Position numbers and translations under genes: made by a program. A DNA stretch of 64,000 bases from assembly GCA_043782485.1 (NCBI GenBank), contig JAYWAL010000041.1, forward strand, positions 1 through 64,000, in the 5' to 3' direction. This DNA comes from JANXUC01 sp043782485 (GTDB taxonomy: Bacteria; Acidobacteriota; Terriglobia; Terriglobales; Acidobacteriaceae). Positions 1 through 10,000 of this stretch are shown here, in pieces (position 1 is the stretch's first letter; every line of letters begins with the position of its first letter). The notes under the pieces are model-generated. The model saw only the letters and a list, made by a program, of their open reading frames with translations, ran no database searches and was not told where the DNA came from.

Positions 1-2283
1 ATCAACGCCAACCTGATCATGGGTAACGCTGCGGAAGCAGGTGCCGGTGGCGGCGTGCGCTTCCAGGGTGTTAACGGCGTAGAGGTCTCCACGTTCCCGA
101 CGAACCCTGGTCTCTGGTACACCGTCAAATTCACCAACAACATCGTTGCCAACAACGTTGCTGGTTGGGACGGCGGCGGCATCTCGCTCCAGGACTCCAT
201 CGGAGTGAACCTGATCAACAACACGATCATCTCCAACGATTCCACTGCGTCGTCAGGGACTTTGTTTGGCGCCTTCTTTGCCTCGCAGGCCAGCGCCCCA
301 ACCCCCTGCCCGCGCGATGCCAACGGTGCCAACATCAACTGCGTGCCCCTCACGGCCCCGCAGCCTGCTGGTATCTCTTCAGCCGAGCATACTTCCGAGT
401 TTGAGAAGTCGCTTCCGGGAACCATTACTTGTCCGACTGGCCACGGTGCCGGTGGAACGGGTCAAGGGGGCCTTGACAATGGTGCCTGCAGAACCGTGTC
501 CGTACCGATGATCTACAACGATATTCTCTGGCAGAATCGAGCCTTTAACGTCGTTGTGACCCAGCCGACCGGCGGTGTCAATCAAGCAACCGTGACGCTG
601 ACCCCGTCTGTGAACCAAGGCTCCACGGGTCAATGCGTTAGCTTGCCAACCACCAGCTACTGGGATCTGGGTCTCCGCGGTGACTCCGGTCCTACCGACC
701 ATGGCTCGGGCTTTACCTTCAGTCCGCAGGCATCTGTGCTGACCAGCGTCGCTGGCTACACGGGTGGTGGGAACGGATTCCGCGTCAACACGGCAAGCGA
801 CCCGAGCGTTAAACAACAGTACTGCAACGGGTCGAAGCGTCCGCCGGAGGCTGTCTGCAAAGACAACAACACCGGTGCGACTATCCCTTGCGGATACAGC
901 GTGCCGCCGGGTACCAACGAAACCAACGTGCCGAACCCGGTCTTCAACCTGACGGCAGGCGCGACGGTGGACGAAGGCAATAACTGGGTCAGCATTAGCT
1001 GGGGTCCTCTGGCGATGACGAATCCCAAGACGGGTGCCCAGTTAAGCGACTACAGCTTGGCAGACACTTCGCCCGTAATTAACTACGTGACGAGCGCCAA
1101 CTCTTTTGCGACTTACCTGGCGGCTCCGTCTAATGACTTCTTCGAAACACCGAGGAAGACCAACGGCGCGGTCGACGTGGGCGCAGTCGAGTCCCTGTTC
1201 ATGCCGCCACCGCCAACGCTGGCTTCGATCTCACCCGCTTCGGGCGTTATCGGTACAGCGGTTCCGGTCACTCTGACGGGCACCAACTTGACGAACGCTT
1301 CCGCGATCACGGTGTCAGGAGCCGGCGTCACCGCCAGCAACCTGGTGGTCGTGAATGGCACCACCGTCACGGCAACCTTCACCATCGCAGTCAACGCGCA
1401 GCTCACGGCGAGGAATGTCAGCATCACCACGCCGGGAGGAACCAGCGGAACCGTAGCGTTCACCGTGACCGCGCCAAGACTCACGTCGATTGCTCCAGTA
1501 TCGGGCGTCAGAGGCAGCGCGGTTCCAGTGACTCTCACCGGTTCGGGCTTGACCGGCACCACCGCTGTGACCGTCTCGGGAACGAACGTTACCGTCAGCA
1601 ATGTGGTGGTCGTCAACGACACCACGGTTACGGCGACGTTCACGATCGGGAACACGGCATCACTCTTCCCCAGGAACGTAACGATAACGACCGTACCTGG
1701 TGTCACTACCAATGCGGTTACGTTTACAGTCACGGTACCTGCGGGTCCGTCCCTTACCTCGATTGCCCCGAACTCGGGCTTTAGAGGCAACAGGGTTGTG
1801 GTCGTACTCACAGGAAGCGGATTCACCGGCGCGACGGGCATTAACATCACCGGTGGATTCGGGGTCAACGTTAGCGGATTCACGGTGGTGAACGACACCA
1901 CGATTAGCGCGACGTTCGCCATCTCGCCGAACGCCTTCCTTGGTAGTCGGAACATCGCAGTCACTAAACCGGGCAACGTCATCAGCAATAGCATGCCGTT
2001 TGCCATCACCAATCCGCCGGTAGCGACGGTGACTTCGGTCACCCCGAACGCCGGCACCCACGGTACCAGCGTCGCCGTCACCATCAGCGGCACAAACTTC
2101 ACAACCAACGGAACCACGTTGCGGGGTGTTGCTGGCCTGAACGCTACCAACGTGACCGTGGTGAATTCGACCACGATCACGGCTACCTTCACCATCACGA
2201 ACGGTGCCCCGCGAACCACGCGGCAAATCGGCGTGACCACCCCGGCGGGGCTCAGCAACACCGCCCCGTTCACAGTGAACTAA
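1..2283 (+). CDS. Beta-helix / IPT-TIG repeat surface protein (5' partial)
   Basis: The frame is open from base 1, so the true start lies outside the window and about 760 C-terminal residues are visible. The first ~390 residues are rich in Asn/Gly/Val strands (for example KFTNNIVANN, GVNLINNTIISN), typical of a right-handed parallel beta-helix (choice-of-anchor/pectate-lyase-like fold). The rest is four tandem ~85-90 residue IPT/TIG (immunoglobulin-like) repeats, each opening with an S-I-x-P-x-S/A-G pattern and containing VTLTG and TTVTATFTI strands. Such proteins are usually exported adhesins or surface scaffolds. No membrane anchor or sorting signal is visible at the C-terminus, which ends directly after the last repeat. 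The substrate is unknown. A hairpin follows the stop. Confidence 0.85.
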   Translation: MNANLIMGNAAEAGAGGGVRFQGVNGVEVSTFPTNPGLWYTVKFTNNIVANNVAGWDGGGISLQDSIGVNLINNTIISNDSTASSGTLFGAFFASQASAPTPCPRDANGANINCVPLTAPQPAGISSAEHTSEFEKSLPGTITCPTGHGAGGTGQGGLDNGACRTVSVPMIYNDILWQNRAFNVVVTQPTGGVNQATVTLTPSVNQGSTGQCVSLPTTSYWDLGLRGDSGPTDHGSGFTFSPQASVLTSVAGYTGGGNGFRVNTASDPSVKQQYCNGSKRPPEAVCKDNNTGATIPCGYSVPPGTNETNVPNPVFNLTAGATVDEGNNWVSISWGPLAMTNPKTGAQLSDYSLADTSPVINYVTSANSFATYLAAPSNDFFETPRKTNGAVDVGAVESLFMPPPPTLASISPASGVIGTAVPVTLTGTNLTNASAITVSGAGVTASNLVVVNGTTVTATFTIAVNAQLTARNVSITTPGGTSGTVAFTVTAPRLTSIAPVSGVRGSAVPVTLTGSGLTGTTAVTVSGTNVTVSNVVVVNDTTVTATFTIGNTASLFPRNVTITTVPGVTTNAVTFTVTVPAGPSLTSIAPNSGFRGNRVVVVLTGSGFTGATGINITGGFGVNVSGFTVVNDTTISATFAISPNAFLGSRNIAVTKPGNVISNSMPFAITNPPVATVTSVTPNAGTHGTSVAVTISGTNFTTNGTTLRGVAGLNATNVTVVNSTTITATFTITNGAPRTTRQIGVTTPAGLSNTAPFTVN

Positions 2284-2306
2284 GCTAACCACCAACCAAG
2301 CTGACC

Positions 2307-2334
2307 TAGGGGCGACCGAAACTGGTCGCCCCTA
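2307..2334 (+). terminator. Hairpin downstream of the beta-helix protein
   Basis: A perfect 11-bp stem (TAGGGGCGACC / GGTCGCCCCTA) with a 6-nt loop lies 24 nt after the stop codon. It has no T-run, so it is a probable terminator or mRNA 3'-end stabiliser rather than a textbook intrinsic terminator. Confidence 0.5.
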
Positions 2335-2422
2335 ACAGCGTCTCCCGGCGGAAAGCGGGACGTTACTTCCGGGACTGCAGGCGAGATTGAACGAACGCAA
2401 GGCAAAGAGTAAAATCATAGCT

Positions 2423-2995
2423 ATGGTGATTCGGGCAAGAGCTAGCAGGAAAGCGGCGCTTCTGGGAGGTTTTCTGGCATGTGCCGTCGCTTGGTCGGGT
2501 GCTCAGGCTCCGACAACACCTCCGTCAACACCGCCACCTAGCGCCACAGCCCCCAAGCCAGCCGCGCCTGCCAAGACTGCTCAACCGGTGCCGACCAAGC
2601 CGACCAGCGTAAAGCCGTTTCGGTACCGCACCGCGCATCCCCTCCCGAAAAGCGCCAAGGAGTACTACAGTCTGCTTTGGGGTGCCGACTCCTTCTCCGT
2701 CAAGGCGGTGGAATCGGGGGAAATCATTCGTTTCAGTTATCGCGTGGTAGATCCGGCCAAGGCTAAAGTGCTGAACAACAAGAAATCGGAGCCTGCCCTG
2801 ATCGACCCGGAAGCCGGCGTCAGTCTGGTCGTTCCATCCATGGAGAAGGTTGGTCAACTGCGTCAGACCATGACGCCGGAGGCTGGCAAGGTCTACTGGA
2901 TGGCATTTTCCAACAAAGGCCGGAAGGTGAAGCAAGGGCACCGCGTGAGCGTGGTCATTGGGACCTTCAAGGCGGATGGCTTGGTAGTGGAGTGA
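2423..2995 (+). CDS. Exported protein of unknown function, Pro-rich N-terminus
   Basis: About 190 aa. I chose the ATG at 2423 because it puts a positively charged n-region (MVIRARASRK) right before a hydrophobic segment ending in AQA, a good Sec signal peptide; an upstream TTG at 2387 would add 12 residues. After the signal comes a Pro/Thr/Ala-rich linker of ~45 residues, then a compact ~130-residue domain with alternating strands. No family is recognised. It is the first of four consecutive small genes for exported proteins on the same strand, which suggests an envelope role. Confidence 0.7.
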   Translation: MVIRARASRKAALLGGFLACAVAWSGAQAPTTPPSTPPPSATAPKPAAPAKTAQPVPTKPTSVKPFRYRTAHPLPKSAKEYYSLLWGADSFSVKAVESGEIIRFSYRVVDPAKAKVLNNKKSEPALIDPEAGVSLVVPSMEKVGQLRQTMTPEAGKVYWMAFSNKGRKVKQGHRVSVVIGTFKADGLVVE

Positions 2996-3097
2996 AATCC
3001 TGGCAGCATGACATCTGGCAATTCGTAATTCTGAGTCTGTAATTCTGGCAATCCTCCCCCGACAAATTCTGCATCCGAGATATAGGAGCGATCACCA

Positions 3098-3937
3098 ATG
3101 TCCCGAAAAACGGCGATAGTAGGCAGTTTGTTGGCCGTAGTCATTTCTTTTGCGCAAGCCCAGAACACCTCGTCCACGGCAGCGAAGCTGACCGCCGAAC
3201 AGGTGGTGGAGAAAAATATTGCGGCGCGGGGCGGCCTACAGGCATGGAGGGCGGTCCAGACCCTCTCGATGAACGGAGAGATGCAGGTCGGCGGCAATGA
3301 CCAGCGAACCAGCGTCGCACCGCTGCGGGCTCCCGGAGCGGTAGCCAGTTCGTCAGTTCCATCCCAGCGTCCCGCCGAGCAGGTCAAACTACCCTTCCGA
3401 ACGGAGCTGAAACGTCCTCGCAAGCAGCGCACGGAGCTGGATTTTCAAGGTAAGACCAATGTCCAGGTCTATGACGGGACCAACGGTTGGAAGCTGCGTC
3501 TGTTCCTCAACCGGCACGAGGTTGAACCTTATAAACCAGAAGAGCTCAAGGCGGCCGCGCGTCAGTCCGATGTCGATGGACCCCTGGTGGACTATGCCTC
3601 CAAAGGTACCAGGATTGAGATGGAAGGTATTGAGAAGGTGGAGGGTCAAGACAACTACCGCCTGAACCTGATTTATAAGAACGGCGAATCCCAGAAGCTG
3701 TGGGTGAACGCGAAGACGTTCCTGGAAACCAAGATCGAAGGTGCACCCCGCCGCCTCGATGGCAAAATGCACACGGTCGATGTCTACTATCGTGACTATC
3801 GCCCAGTGAATGGACTCATGATGCCGTTTCTGATGGAGACGGTAACTCAGGGAGTAAAGCAGACGGAAAAAATCGAGGTCGAGAAGATTGCCGTCAACCC
3901 GAAGTTGGATGATAGCCGCTTCGCGAAGTTGAACTAG
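3098..3937 (+). CDS. LolA-like / outer-membrane lipoprotein-sorting family protein
   Basis: 279 aa with an N-terminal signal peptide (residues 1-22, ending AQAQ). The mature part starts with a helix, 'AEQVVEKNIAARGGLQAWRA', the standard opening of the LolA/LppX-like periplasmic proteins common in Acidobacteria. It continues with antiparallel strands (RTELDFQGK, DGTNGWKL, VEGQDNYRLNL, FLETKIEG, VNGLMMPF) that fit the half-barrel fold. Members bind lipophilic ligands, but whether this one carries lipoproteins is unknown. A roughly 30-residue Ser/Pro-rich stretch interrupts the fold near residue 70. The next gene starts 31 bp downstream, so they may be co-transcribed. Confidence 0.75.
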   Translation: MSRKTAIVGSLLAVVISFAQAQNTSSTAAKLTAEQVVEKNIAARGGLQAWRAVQTLSMNGEMQVGGNDQRTSVAPLRAPGAVASSSVPSQRPAEQVKLPFRTELKRPRKQRTELDFQGKTNVQVYDGTNGWKLRLFLNRHEVEPYKPEELKAAARQSDVDGPLVDYASKGTRIEMEGIEKVEGQDNYRLNLIYKNGESQKLWVNAKTFLETKIEGAPRRLDGKMHTVDVYYRDYRPVNGLMMPFLMETVTQGVKQTEKIEVEKIAVNPKLDDSRFAKLN

Positions 3938-3968
3938 CTGGATCTAGCGTTTCTCGGGGGCCGGCCGT

Positions 3969-4565
3969 ATGCGATTCAGTAAAAAATTGGCCAGGAGTGT
4001 AAGTAGCTTATTTCTTCTGGTTTTGGCGCTTCACTGCAAGCCTGCCTTAGCTCAGGCTGGTGGACCCGCGGTGGCGGCAGCAGTTACACCGTCGTCCGCA
4101 ATTCCAAAAACTGTGGTTCCGGAGACTGTCATTCCGGAGACAGCGGCTCCGCCGACAGATCCCGCGGCGCCAATCGTTCCGCAGCGTCACACTTCGAGCC
4201 GCCGCGTCCGAACGACGCCGGATCAACGGATCGCCGTTTTGAGCAAGAACCTGAATCTGACGGAGGCGCAGCGTACTGCCGTAAAGAAAATCCTTGAGCA
4301 GCGTCAGCAGGCAACGCTGGCCATCCGCAACTCAGGGGCGCCTGGGGATGTTCGCATCGGCCAGTTTCGCGCGCTGCAGGATCGCACCATCAAGGAAATC
4401 CGAGCCGTTCTCACGGATGAACAAAGAAAGAAATACGATCCCATGATGGTTCGGCAAGTACCCGCCGCCGACACACCCCAGCGCAGCGTGGAAGATTGGA
4501 TCAAGGCCACGACACCGCACGAGACCGGTTCCAAAACTCCAGCATCGCCGCAACGTAAACCTTAA
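3969..4565 (+). CDS. Spy/CpxP-like periplasmic protein
   Basis: 198 aa: signal peptide (1-28), a Pro/Ala/Val linker with the near-repeat VVPETVIPETAAP, then a helical domain from residue ~88. The helical part contains NLTEAQRTAVKKIL and VLTDEQRKKYDPM, the paired LTxxQ-type motifs of the Spy/CpxP/ZraP group of ATP-independent periplasmic chaperones and metal-stress sensors. It lies 9 bp upstream of the next exported-protein gene and about 0.9 kb before the metal efflux genes. A link to envelope or metal stress is plausible but inferred. Confidence 0.65.
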   Translation: MRFSKKLARSVSSLFLLVLALHCKPALAQAGGPAVAAAVTPSSAIPKTVVPETVIPETAAPPTDPAAPIVPQRHTSSRRVRTTPDQRIAVLSKNLNLTEAQRTAVKKILEQRQQATLAIRNSGAPGDVRIGQFRALQDRTIKEIRAVLTDEQRKKYDPMMVRQVPAADTPQRSVEDWIKATTPHETGSKTPASPQRKP

Positions 4566-4574
4566 GGACAGATC

Positions 4575-5213
4575 ATGAACCGCACAATTATCAACTTTCT
4601 AACTGCACTCTTCTTAACCAGCCTCCCGACCGTATGCCGAGCGCAGGATTTCTCCGCTGACGTCGTCTACGTAGCCCCAGATGGCGTCGCCGCCTCGTCT
4701 CATGAGCCCTCCAAGCTATTTGTGACAAAAGGCAAGATGCGCCTGGAGACTCACGGAATCACCGGCACGATCCTGCTGGTGGATTACGAGGCGGGTGCTG
4801 CTATGGTTTTGTATCCGGGGCAGAAGGCCTTCCAGCCCCTGGCTTCCGGCCCAACACAGTACTTCCATGTAGAAGATGCCGAGAACGCTTGTCCAGACTG
4901 GCAAAAGGCGTCCGACCGAAAACTGGACTGCGAAAAGGTGGGTCATGAAACCGTGGATGGTCGCCAGACGGTGAAATACAAGAATAAAGCTGCAACTCCG
5001 GCGTCGCCCTTATCGACTATCTGGATCGATCCCACCGTAAACTTCGTGGTCAAGTGGGAGGATTCAAAGACGGGAGCCGAACTTCGCCATATCACCCAGG
5101 AAGAGAAGCTCTCCTCCGCCTTGTTTGAGGTGCCCGCTGGGTACGATCAGATGAAGCCCAAGAAAAAGGGCCCTAAGTCGGGAGCCGGGCCCAAGGGTGG
5201 GGCATCCAGGTAA
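4575..5213 (+). CDS. LolA/DUF4412-like periplasmic protein
   Basis: 212 aa with a Sec signal peptide (1-23, ending CRAQ). The mature sequence runs FSADVVYVAPDG, KLFVTKGKMRLET, ILLVDYEAGAAMVLYPGQKAF and IWIDPTVNFVVKWEDS, a strand pattern shared with LolA-like and DUF4412 proteins that read out a bound ligand on a curved sheet. The tail is Lys/Gly/Pro-rich (KPKKKGPKSGAGPKGGASR), possibly for binding anionic surfaces. It is separated from the previous gene by 9 bp and probably belongs to the same transcript. Function unknown. Confidence 0.65.
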   Translation: MNRTIINFLTALFLTSLPTVCRAQDFSADVVYVAPDGVAASSHEPSKLFVTKGKMRLETHGITGTILLVDYEAGAAMVLYPGQKAFQPLASGPTQYFHVEDAENACPDWQKASDRKLDCEKVGHETVDGRQTVKYKNKAATPASPLSTIWIDPTVNFVVKWEDSKTGAELRHITQEEKLSSALFEVPAGYDQMKPKKKGPKSGAGPKGGASR

Positions 5214-5463
5214 AGAGGGGCCGCCCTTGGTGCCGAGAGATACCCCTAAAGTATTAGAAATAAGAGAGTTAGCGCCGGCCGCGTCGTCCTTGGGAAGCGT
5301 CTCACAAATTTGCCTAAAATGTGCTAATCTTGTGTCCATCAGGGTCTGTCAGGTTCTCAGGTGGCCCTGCGATGGTTTGGTGAATCCCCCTCATCAGGTC
5401 CGTAAGTTGGCCGAAACAAAGGCCTTACCGCTTCCTTGAGCGGTCGTTGACGACAGGCGCTGG

Positions 5464-5479
5464 CGGCATGAAAATTGCT
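5464..5479 (+). promoter_or_regulatory. Candidate sigma-54 (-24/-12) promoter for the metal efflux operon
   Basis: CGGCATGAAAATTGCT has GG and GC exactly 10 nt apart and matches the RpoN consensus TGGCACG-N4-TTGCW except at position 1 and one inner base. The predicted start is near 5490, giving a ~16-nt leader that holds the GGGGGA ribosome site of the 5506 ATG. The rest of the 5214-5505 gap shows no clear gene or structured RNA. Confidence 0.45.
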
Positions 5480-5505
5480 CAGCTAGTGTGTCGTGGGGGA
5501 ATATC

Positions 5506-7038
5506 ATGAATAAACCGGCGGCAGTCGGTTCCGTACTCGTCTTAGGCCTAGCTGCGTTCGTGGCTGGGCGTTATTCCAGCAGTATTACTCCCGCCCAGCC
5601 TTCCGCGAAGCGAGTGCTCTACTACGTGGACCCGATGCATCCCGCGTACCGCTCCGATAAGCCGGGTACGGCTCCGGACTGCGGCATGGCCCTGGAGCCG
5701 GTCTACGAAGGCGATGAACCGACGGCCAAGCTGCAACTGGCACCCGGCGCGGTGGTCCTAAGCCCGGAAAAACAGCAGATGATCGGCGCTCGCGTGGAAG
5801 CCGCGGCCAAAAGCTCAGGCTCGCGCGTGATTCGCACCACAGGCCGCGTTGAGGCCGACGACAACCGGGTGTACCGGCTGACCGCTGTGACGGACGGCCG
5901 CGTGCAGTCGCTGGGCGACAACCCGGCCGGGGCGCTGGTGAAGAAGGACGAAGTGCTGGCTACGTTCTACAGCAAAGAATTTCGCAACGCGGAACAAGCT
6001 TACCTGGGTTCGCTGACCGGCGTGGAGCGCCTGCGCAACGCTGGGCGCGACACCGATGACAAGACCGGGGGCAGCGACGCCAACCTGCGCATCAACGAAG
6101 AGCAGCTGCGCGCGCTGGGCATGGGCGATCCGCAGATCAAAGAGCTGGCGCGCACCAAGCAGATTACGCGTGACATTGAAGTGACTTCCCCGGTTGATGG
6201 CGTAGTTTTGGAACGCAATATCTCACGGGAGCAGCGCTTTGAAGGGCACGTGGAGCTTTACCGCATTGCCGACCTGAGCAAAGTCTGGATTTTGGCGGAC
6301 ATGCTGGGCGACGATACCCACCTTTTGAAGCCCGGCGCGCGTGTGCGCGTGAATGTGCGCGAGCTTTCGAAAACGATTCTTGCCACGGTCAGCAGCGCTC
6401 CGCCGTTGTTTGATCCCATGTCGCGCACTCTCAAACTACGGCTGGAAGCGGATAATCCTGGCTTCTTGCTGCGTCCGGACATGTTCGTGGATGTGGAGTT
6501 CAATTCGGCGGCTCCGGTTGGGATTTCCGTTCCCGCCGAGGCTGTGCTGGACAGCGGCATGCACAAGATTGTCTACGTGGAAACCAGCGACAACGTGTTT
6601 GAGCCGCGCACGGTGGAGGTTGGGGCCGCGTTTGGCAACCGCATCGCCGTGAAGAAGGGGTTGAACGAAGGCGACCGCGTGGTTACGGCGGGGAATTTTA
6701 TGATTGATTCGGAAAGCCGGATGAAGGCGCCCGTGCCGAGAACAGAACAAAAAGCAGTGCCGCAGAGTGCCATGGCTCCTGTGGATTCATCGGTACAGCC
6801 GAACACGGCGATGAAGATGGAGGCAACCGCGATGAAACAGAGCGCCTCCGAGTCCGTGACCGATCCGGCCTGCGGTATGCCGCTTTCGGCCTCGGATGCG
6901 AAGTACAGCGCCAGCTACCACGGTCACAAATTTGTGTTCTGCTCCGAGAAATGCAAAAAGAAGTTTGAGGGCGACCCGGATAAGTACGCTGGCAAGAACG
7001 GGCAATCCTCCAGTGCCACTCACGCGGGAGCGCTGTAA
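5506..7038 (+). CDS. cusB: RND efflux periplasmic adaptor, CusB type, with HMBD and YHS domains
   Basis: About 510 aa. I chose the ATG at 5506 because GGGGGA sits 7-8 nt upstream; a GTG at 5488 is in frame but poorer. Order: N-terminal membrane anchor/signal (MNKPAAVGSVLVLGLAAFVAG); a heavy-metal-binding domain at residues ~38-68 (YYVDPMHPAYRS and DCGMALEP, the CPMHP-like signature with Tyr-Val-Asp in place of Cys); an HlyD/CusB barrel-sandwich with helical hairpin; beta-barrel domains; and a C-terminal YHS domain (~449-497: DPACGMPLSAS, FCSEKCKKKF), a Cys-containing metal-binding module. It acts in the periplasm, bridging the inner-membrane pump to an outer-membrane channel. The pump gene starts 12 bp downstream. 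The YHS tail suggests metal hand-over. Confidence 0.9.
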   Translation: MNKPAAVGSVLVLGLAAFVAGRYSSSITPAQPSAKRVLYYVDPMHPAYRSDKPGTAPDCGMALEPVYEGDEPTAKLQLAPGAVVLSPEKQQMIGARVEAAAKSSGSRVIRTTGRVEADDNRVYRLTAVTDGRVQSLGDNPAGALVKKDEVLATFYSKEFRNAEQAYLGSLTGVERLRNAGRDTDDKTGGSDANLRINEEQLRALGMGDPQIKELARTKQITRDIEVTSPVDGVVLERNISREQRFEGHVELYRIADLSKVWILADMLGDDTHLLKPGARVRVNVRELSKTILATVSSAPPLFDPMSRTLKLRLEADNPGFLLRPDMFVDVEFNSAAPVGISVPAEAVLDSGMHKIVYVETSDNVFEPRTVEVGAAFGNRIAVKKGLNEGDRVVTAGNFMIDSESRMKAPVPRTEQKAVPQSAMAPVDSSVQPNTAMKMEATAMKQSASESVTDPACGMPLSASDAKYSASYHGHKFVFCSEKCKKKFEGDPDKYAGKNGQSSSATHAGAL

Positions 7039-7050
7039 GCGGAGCCTGGA

Positions 7051-10000
7051 ATGATCAACCGCATCATCGACATCTCGGCCCGTAACAAAGTTGTGGTCCT
7101 GGCCATGGTGCTGGCCGGGTGCCTCTGGGGCATCTGGTCGATGACGCACCTGCCGCTGGACGCTACGCCCGACCTTAGCGAGACGCAGGTCATCGTCGTT
7201 TCCCGTTGGGACCGCAGCCCCGACATCGTTGAAGATCAGATTACCTACCCCATCATCTCGGCCATGACGGGCGCCCCCAAGGTGAAGGCGGTGCGCGGTA
7301 TTTCTGATTTTGGATATTCCTTCGTTTACGTGATTTTTGAGGAGGGAACGGATATCTATTGGGCGCGTTCCCGCACCTTGGAATACCTTTCCGGCGTGCG
7401 CGAGCGCTTACCGGAGGGCGCCAAGGCCGAAATTGGCCCTGACGCCACTGGCTTGGGCTGGGTGTTTCAATATGTCCTACAAGATAAGTCTGGGCAGCAC
7501 AGTCTGGCTGAGCTGCGCTCCTACCAAGAGTGGTATCTGAAGTATTACCTGAAGGCCGTTCCGGGGGTTTCCGAAGTTGCAACGGTGGGCGGGTTCACGC
7601 AGCAGTATCAGGTGAACGTTGATCCGAATCGCCTGCGTTCTTATGGTATTCCCATTTCGCGCGTAGCCGAGGCCGTGCGGGGCAGCAACAACGAATCTGG
7701 CGCGCGCCTGCTGGAATTTGGCGGCGCGGAGTATATGATTCGCGGGCGCGGGTATGTCCACTCTGTCCAGGATTTGGAAAACACCGTCCTCTCGTCGGTC
7801 AAGGGCGCACCCATTCGTGTGAAAGATGTGGGCGAAGTCGTCCTGGGGCCTGACATTCGCCGCGGGGCCGCTGACCTTGACGGCACGGGTGAAGCCGTCT
7901 CCGGCATTGTCATCATGCGCGAGGGCAGCAACGCTCTGGACGTAATTGACCGCGTAAAAGCTCGCCTGCACGAAATTCAGCCCGGATTGCCTTCCGGCGT
8001 TTCGGTTCTGCCCGTGTATGACCGATCCGATCTGATCCGGCGCTCGATTTCCAGCGCGCGGCTGACCGTGATCGAAGTCGTCGCCACTGTGATCCTCATT
8101 ATTCTGATTTTTCTCTGGCATTTCCCCAGCGCGGTGATTCCGCTGGTTACGATTCCGGTCGCCATCTTGCTGGCCTTCATTCCGCTTTCGCTGGCGGGCG
8201 TCAGCATCAACATCATGTCGCTGGCGGGCATTGCCATTGCCTGCGGTGGCCTGGTGGACGCGGCTATTGTCGTTGTGGAACAAACTCACAAGAAGCTGGA
8301 AGCCGCGCAGCGCTCGGGCCAGCCCTTTCGCTACGAGGAAGTGATTCTTCAGGCCGTCAAAGAAGTTGGCGGGCCAACTTTTTTCGCATTACTGGTGATT
8401 GCGGTAGCGTTCCTGCCGGTGCTGGTACTGGAAGGTCCGGAAGGGAAGCTCTTCAAGCCCCTGGCCTACACCAAAAACTTCGCCATGCTGGCGGCGGCTG
8501 TCCTTTGCGTCACCCTGGATCCGGTTCTACGGCTTCTGCTCGTGCAGAAGCCCGGCGGTTCGGCGTCTCCCGGCTGGCTGAGCCGCACCTGGCATTCGCT
8601 CCTGGGGGGACCCATCCGCTCCGAAGAAGACCATCCTATCACCGGCCCGATGATCCGGTTGTACGATCCCATTGTGCGCTGGACCTTGCGCCACAAGATG
8701 CAGGTGATCGCCGGGGCAGTATTGCTGGTGCTCGTGACCTTGCCGCTGGTTTGGAAGCTCGGCTCCGAGTTCATGCCACCGCTCGACGAAGGCGCAATCC
8801 TCTACATGCCCACCACGATGCCGGGCATCTCCATCGCAGAGTCGCAAAAACTGCTGCGTGCCACGGACGCGGTTCTCAAGGGTTTTCCGGAGGTCGATCA
8901 CGTTCTGGGCAAGACTGGCCGTTCCGATTCCGCCACCGATCCCGCGCCGCTTTCCATGCTGGAAACGGTGATCGTGCTCAAGCCGCAGTCCGAGTGGCGT
9001 TCGAAAGATGTTTGGTATTCCTCGTGGGCACCGTCGTTCTTGAAGCCTGTCCTGCGCCGCTTTACCTCGGACCACGTTTCGTTCCAGGAACTGATTGCGC
9101 AGATGGACGCCGCACTCAAAATTCCTGGTCTCTCCAACGCCTGGACCATGCCCATCCGCGGGCGCACGCAAATGTTGAGCACCGGTCTGCGCACGCCCGT
9201 CGGCTTGAAGATTCAGGGCGCCGACCTGGCGCAGATTCAGGAAATCGGCCACCAGGTGGAAGGGGCTCTACGCGCCGTCCCCGGTACGCGCAACGTTTTT
9301 GCCGAGCACGCCAGCGAAGGCTACTTTCTCGACGTGGTCTGGGACCGCGACGCCCTGGCGCGTTACAACCTCTCGCTCGAATCCGCACAGCAGGCGCTCT
9401 CCACCGCCGTTGGCGGCGAGAACGTGAGCACAGTCATTGCGGGCAGGGAACGCTACCCCATCAATGTCCGCTACCTGCGCGATTTCCGCTCCGACCTGGA
9501 AGCCCTTGGTCGCGTCCTCATCCCTGTCACCGGCGACACGCAAGTCGCGCTCTCGGAACTGGCCAAGCTGCACACCCTGAACGGCCCAGCGATGATCCGC
9601 AATGAGAACGGCTTGTTAACCGGCTACGTTTTCGTCGATCCCGGCGATGTCGCTCCTGGCACGTACGTCGAGCAAGCCCGCCGATCTCTTGACCAAATGC
9701 GTCTCCCCGCTGGCTACAGCCTGCAATGGAGCGGAGAATACGAATCCATCGAGCGCGTCCATCATCGTTTGCTCGTTGTCGTTCCGCTCACCATCGCCAT
9801 CATCTTGTTCCTGCTCTACGCCAACACCCGCTCCTTTGTGAAAACAGCCATTGTCGTGCTGGCCGTGCCGTTCTCCGCAGTGGGCGCGCTTTGGATGGTT
9901 TACCTCCTGAACTACAACCTTAGCGTCGCCGTATGGGTGGGCGTCATTGCCCTGCTCGGCGTCGATGCCGAAACCGGCGTCTTCATGCTGCTCTATCTCG

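Noticed and set aside
1113..2273. Long minus-strand frame opposite the IPT repeats (386 codons)
   Set aside because: It mirrors the periodic VTVTATF-coding repeats; the translation is Val/Pro/Thr low complexity, while the plus strand gives a clear IPT/TIG protein.
8505..9605. 366-codon plus-strand frame inside cusA
   Set aside because: Shadow frame of the CusA gene, Arg/Gly/His-rich with no family features.
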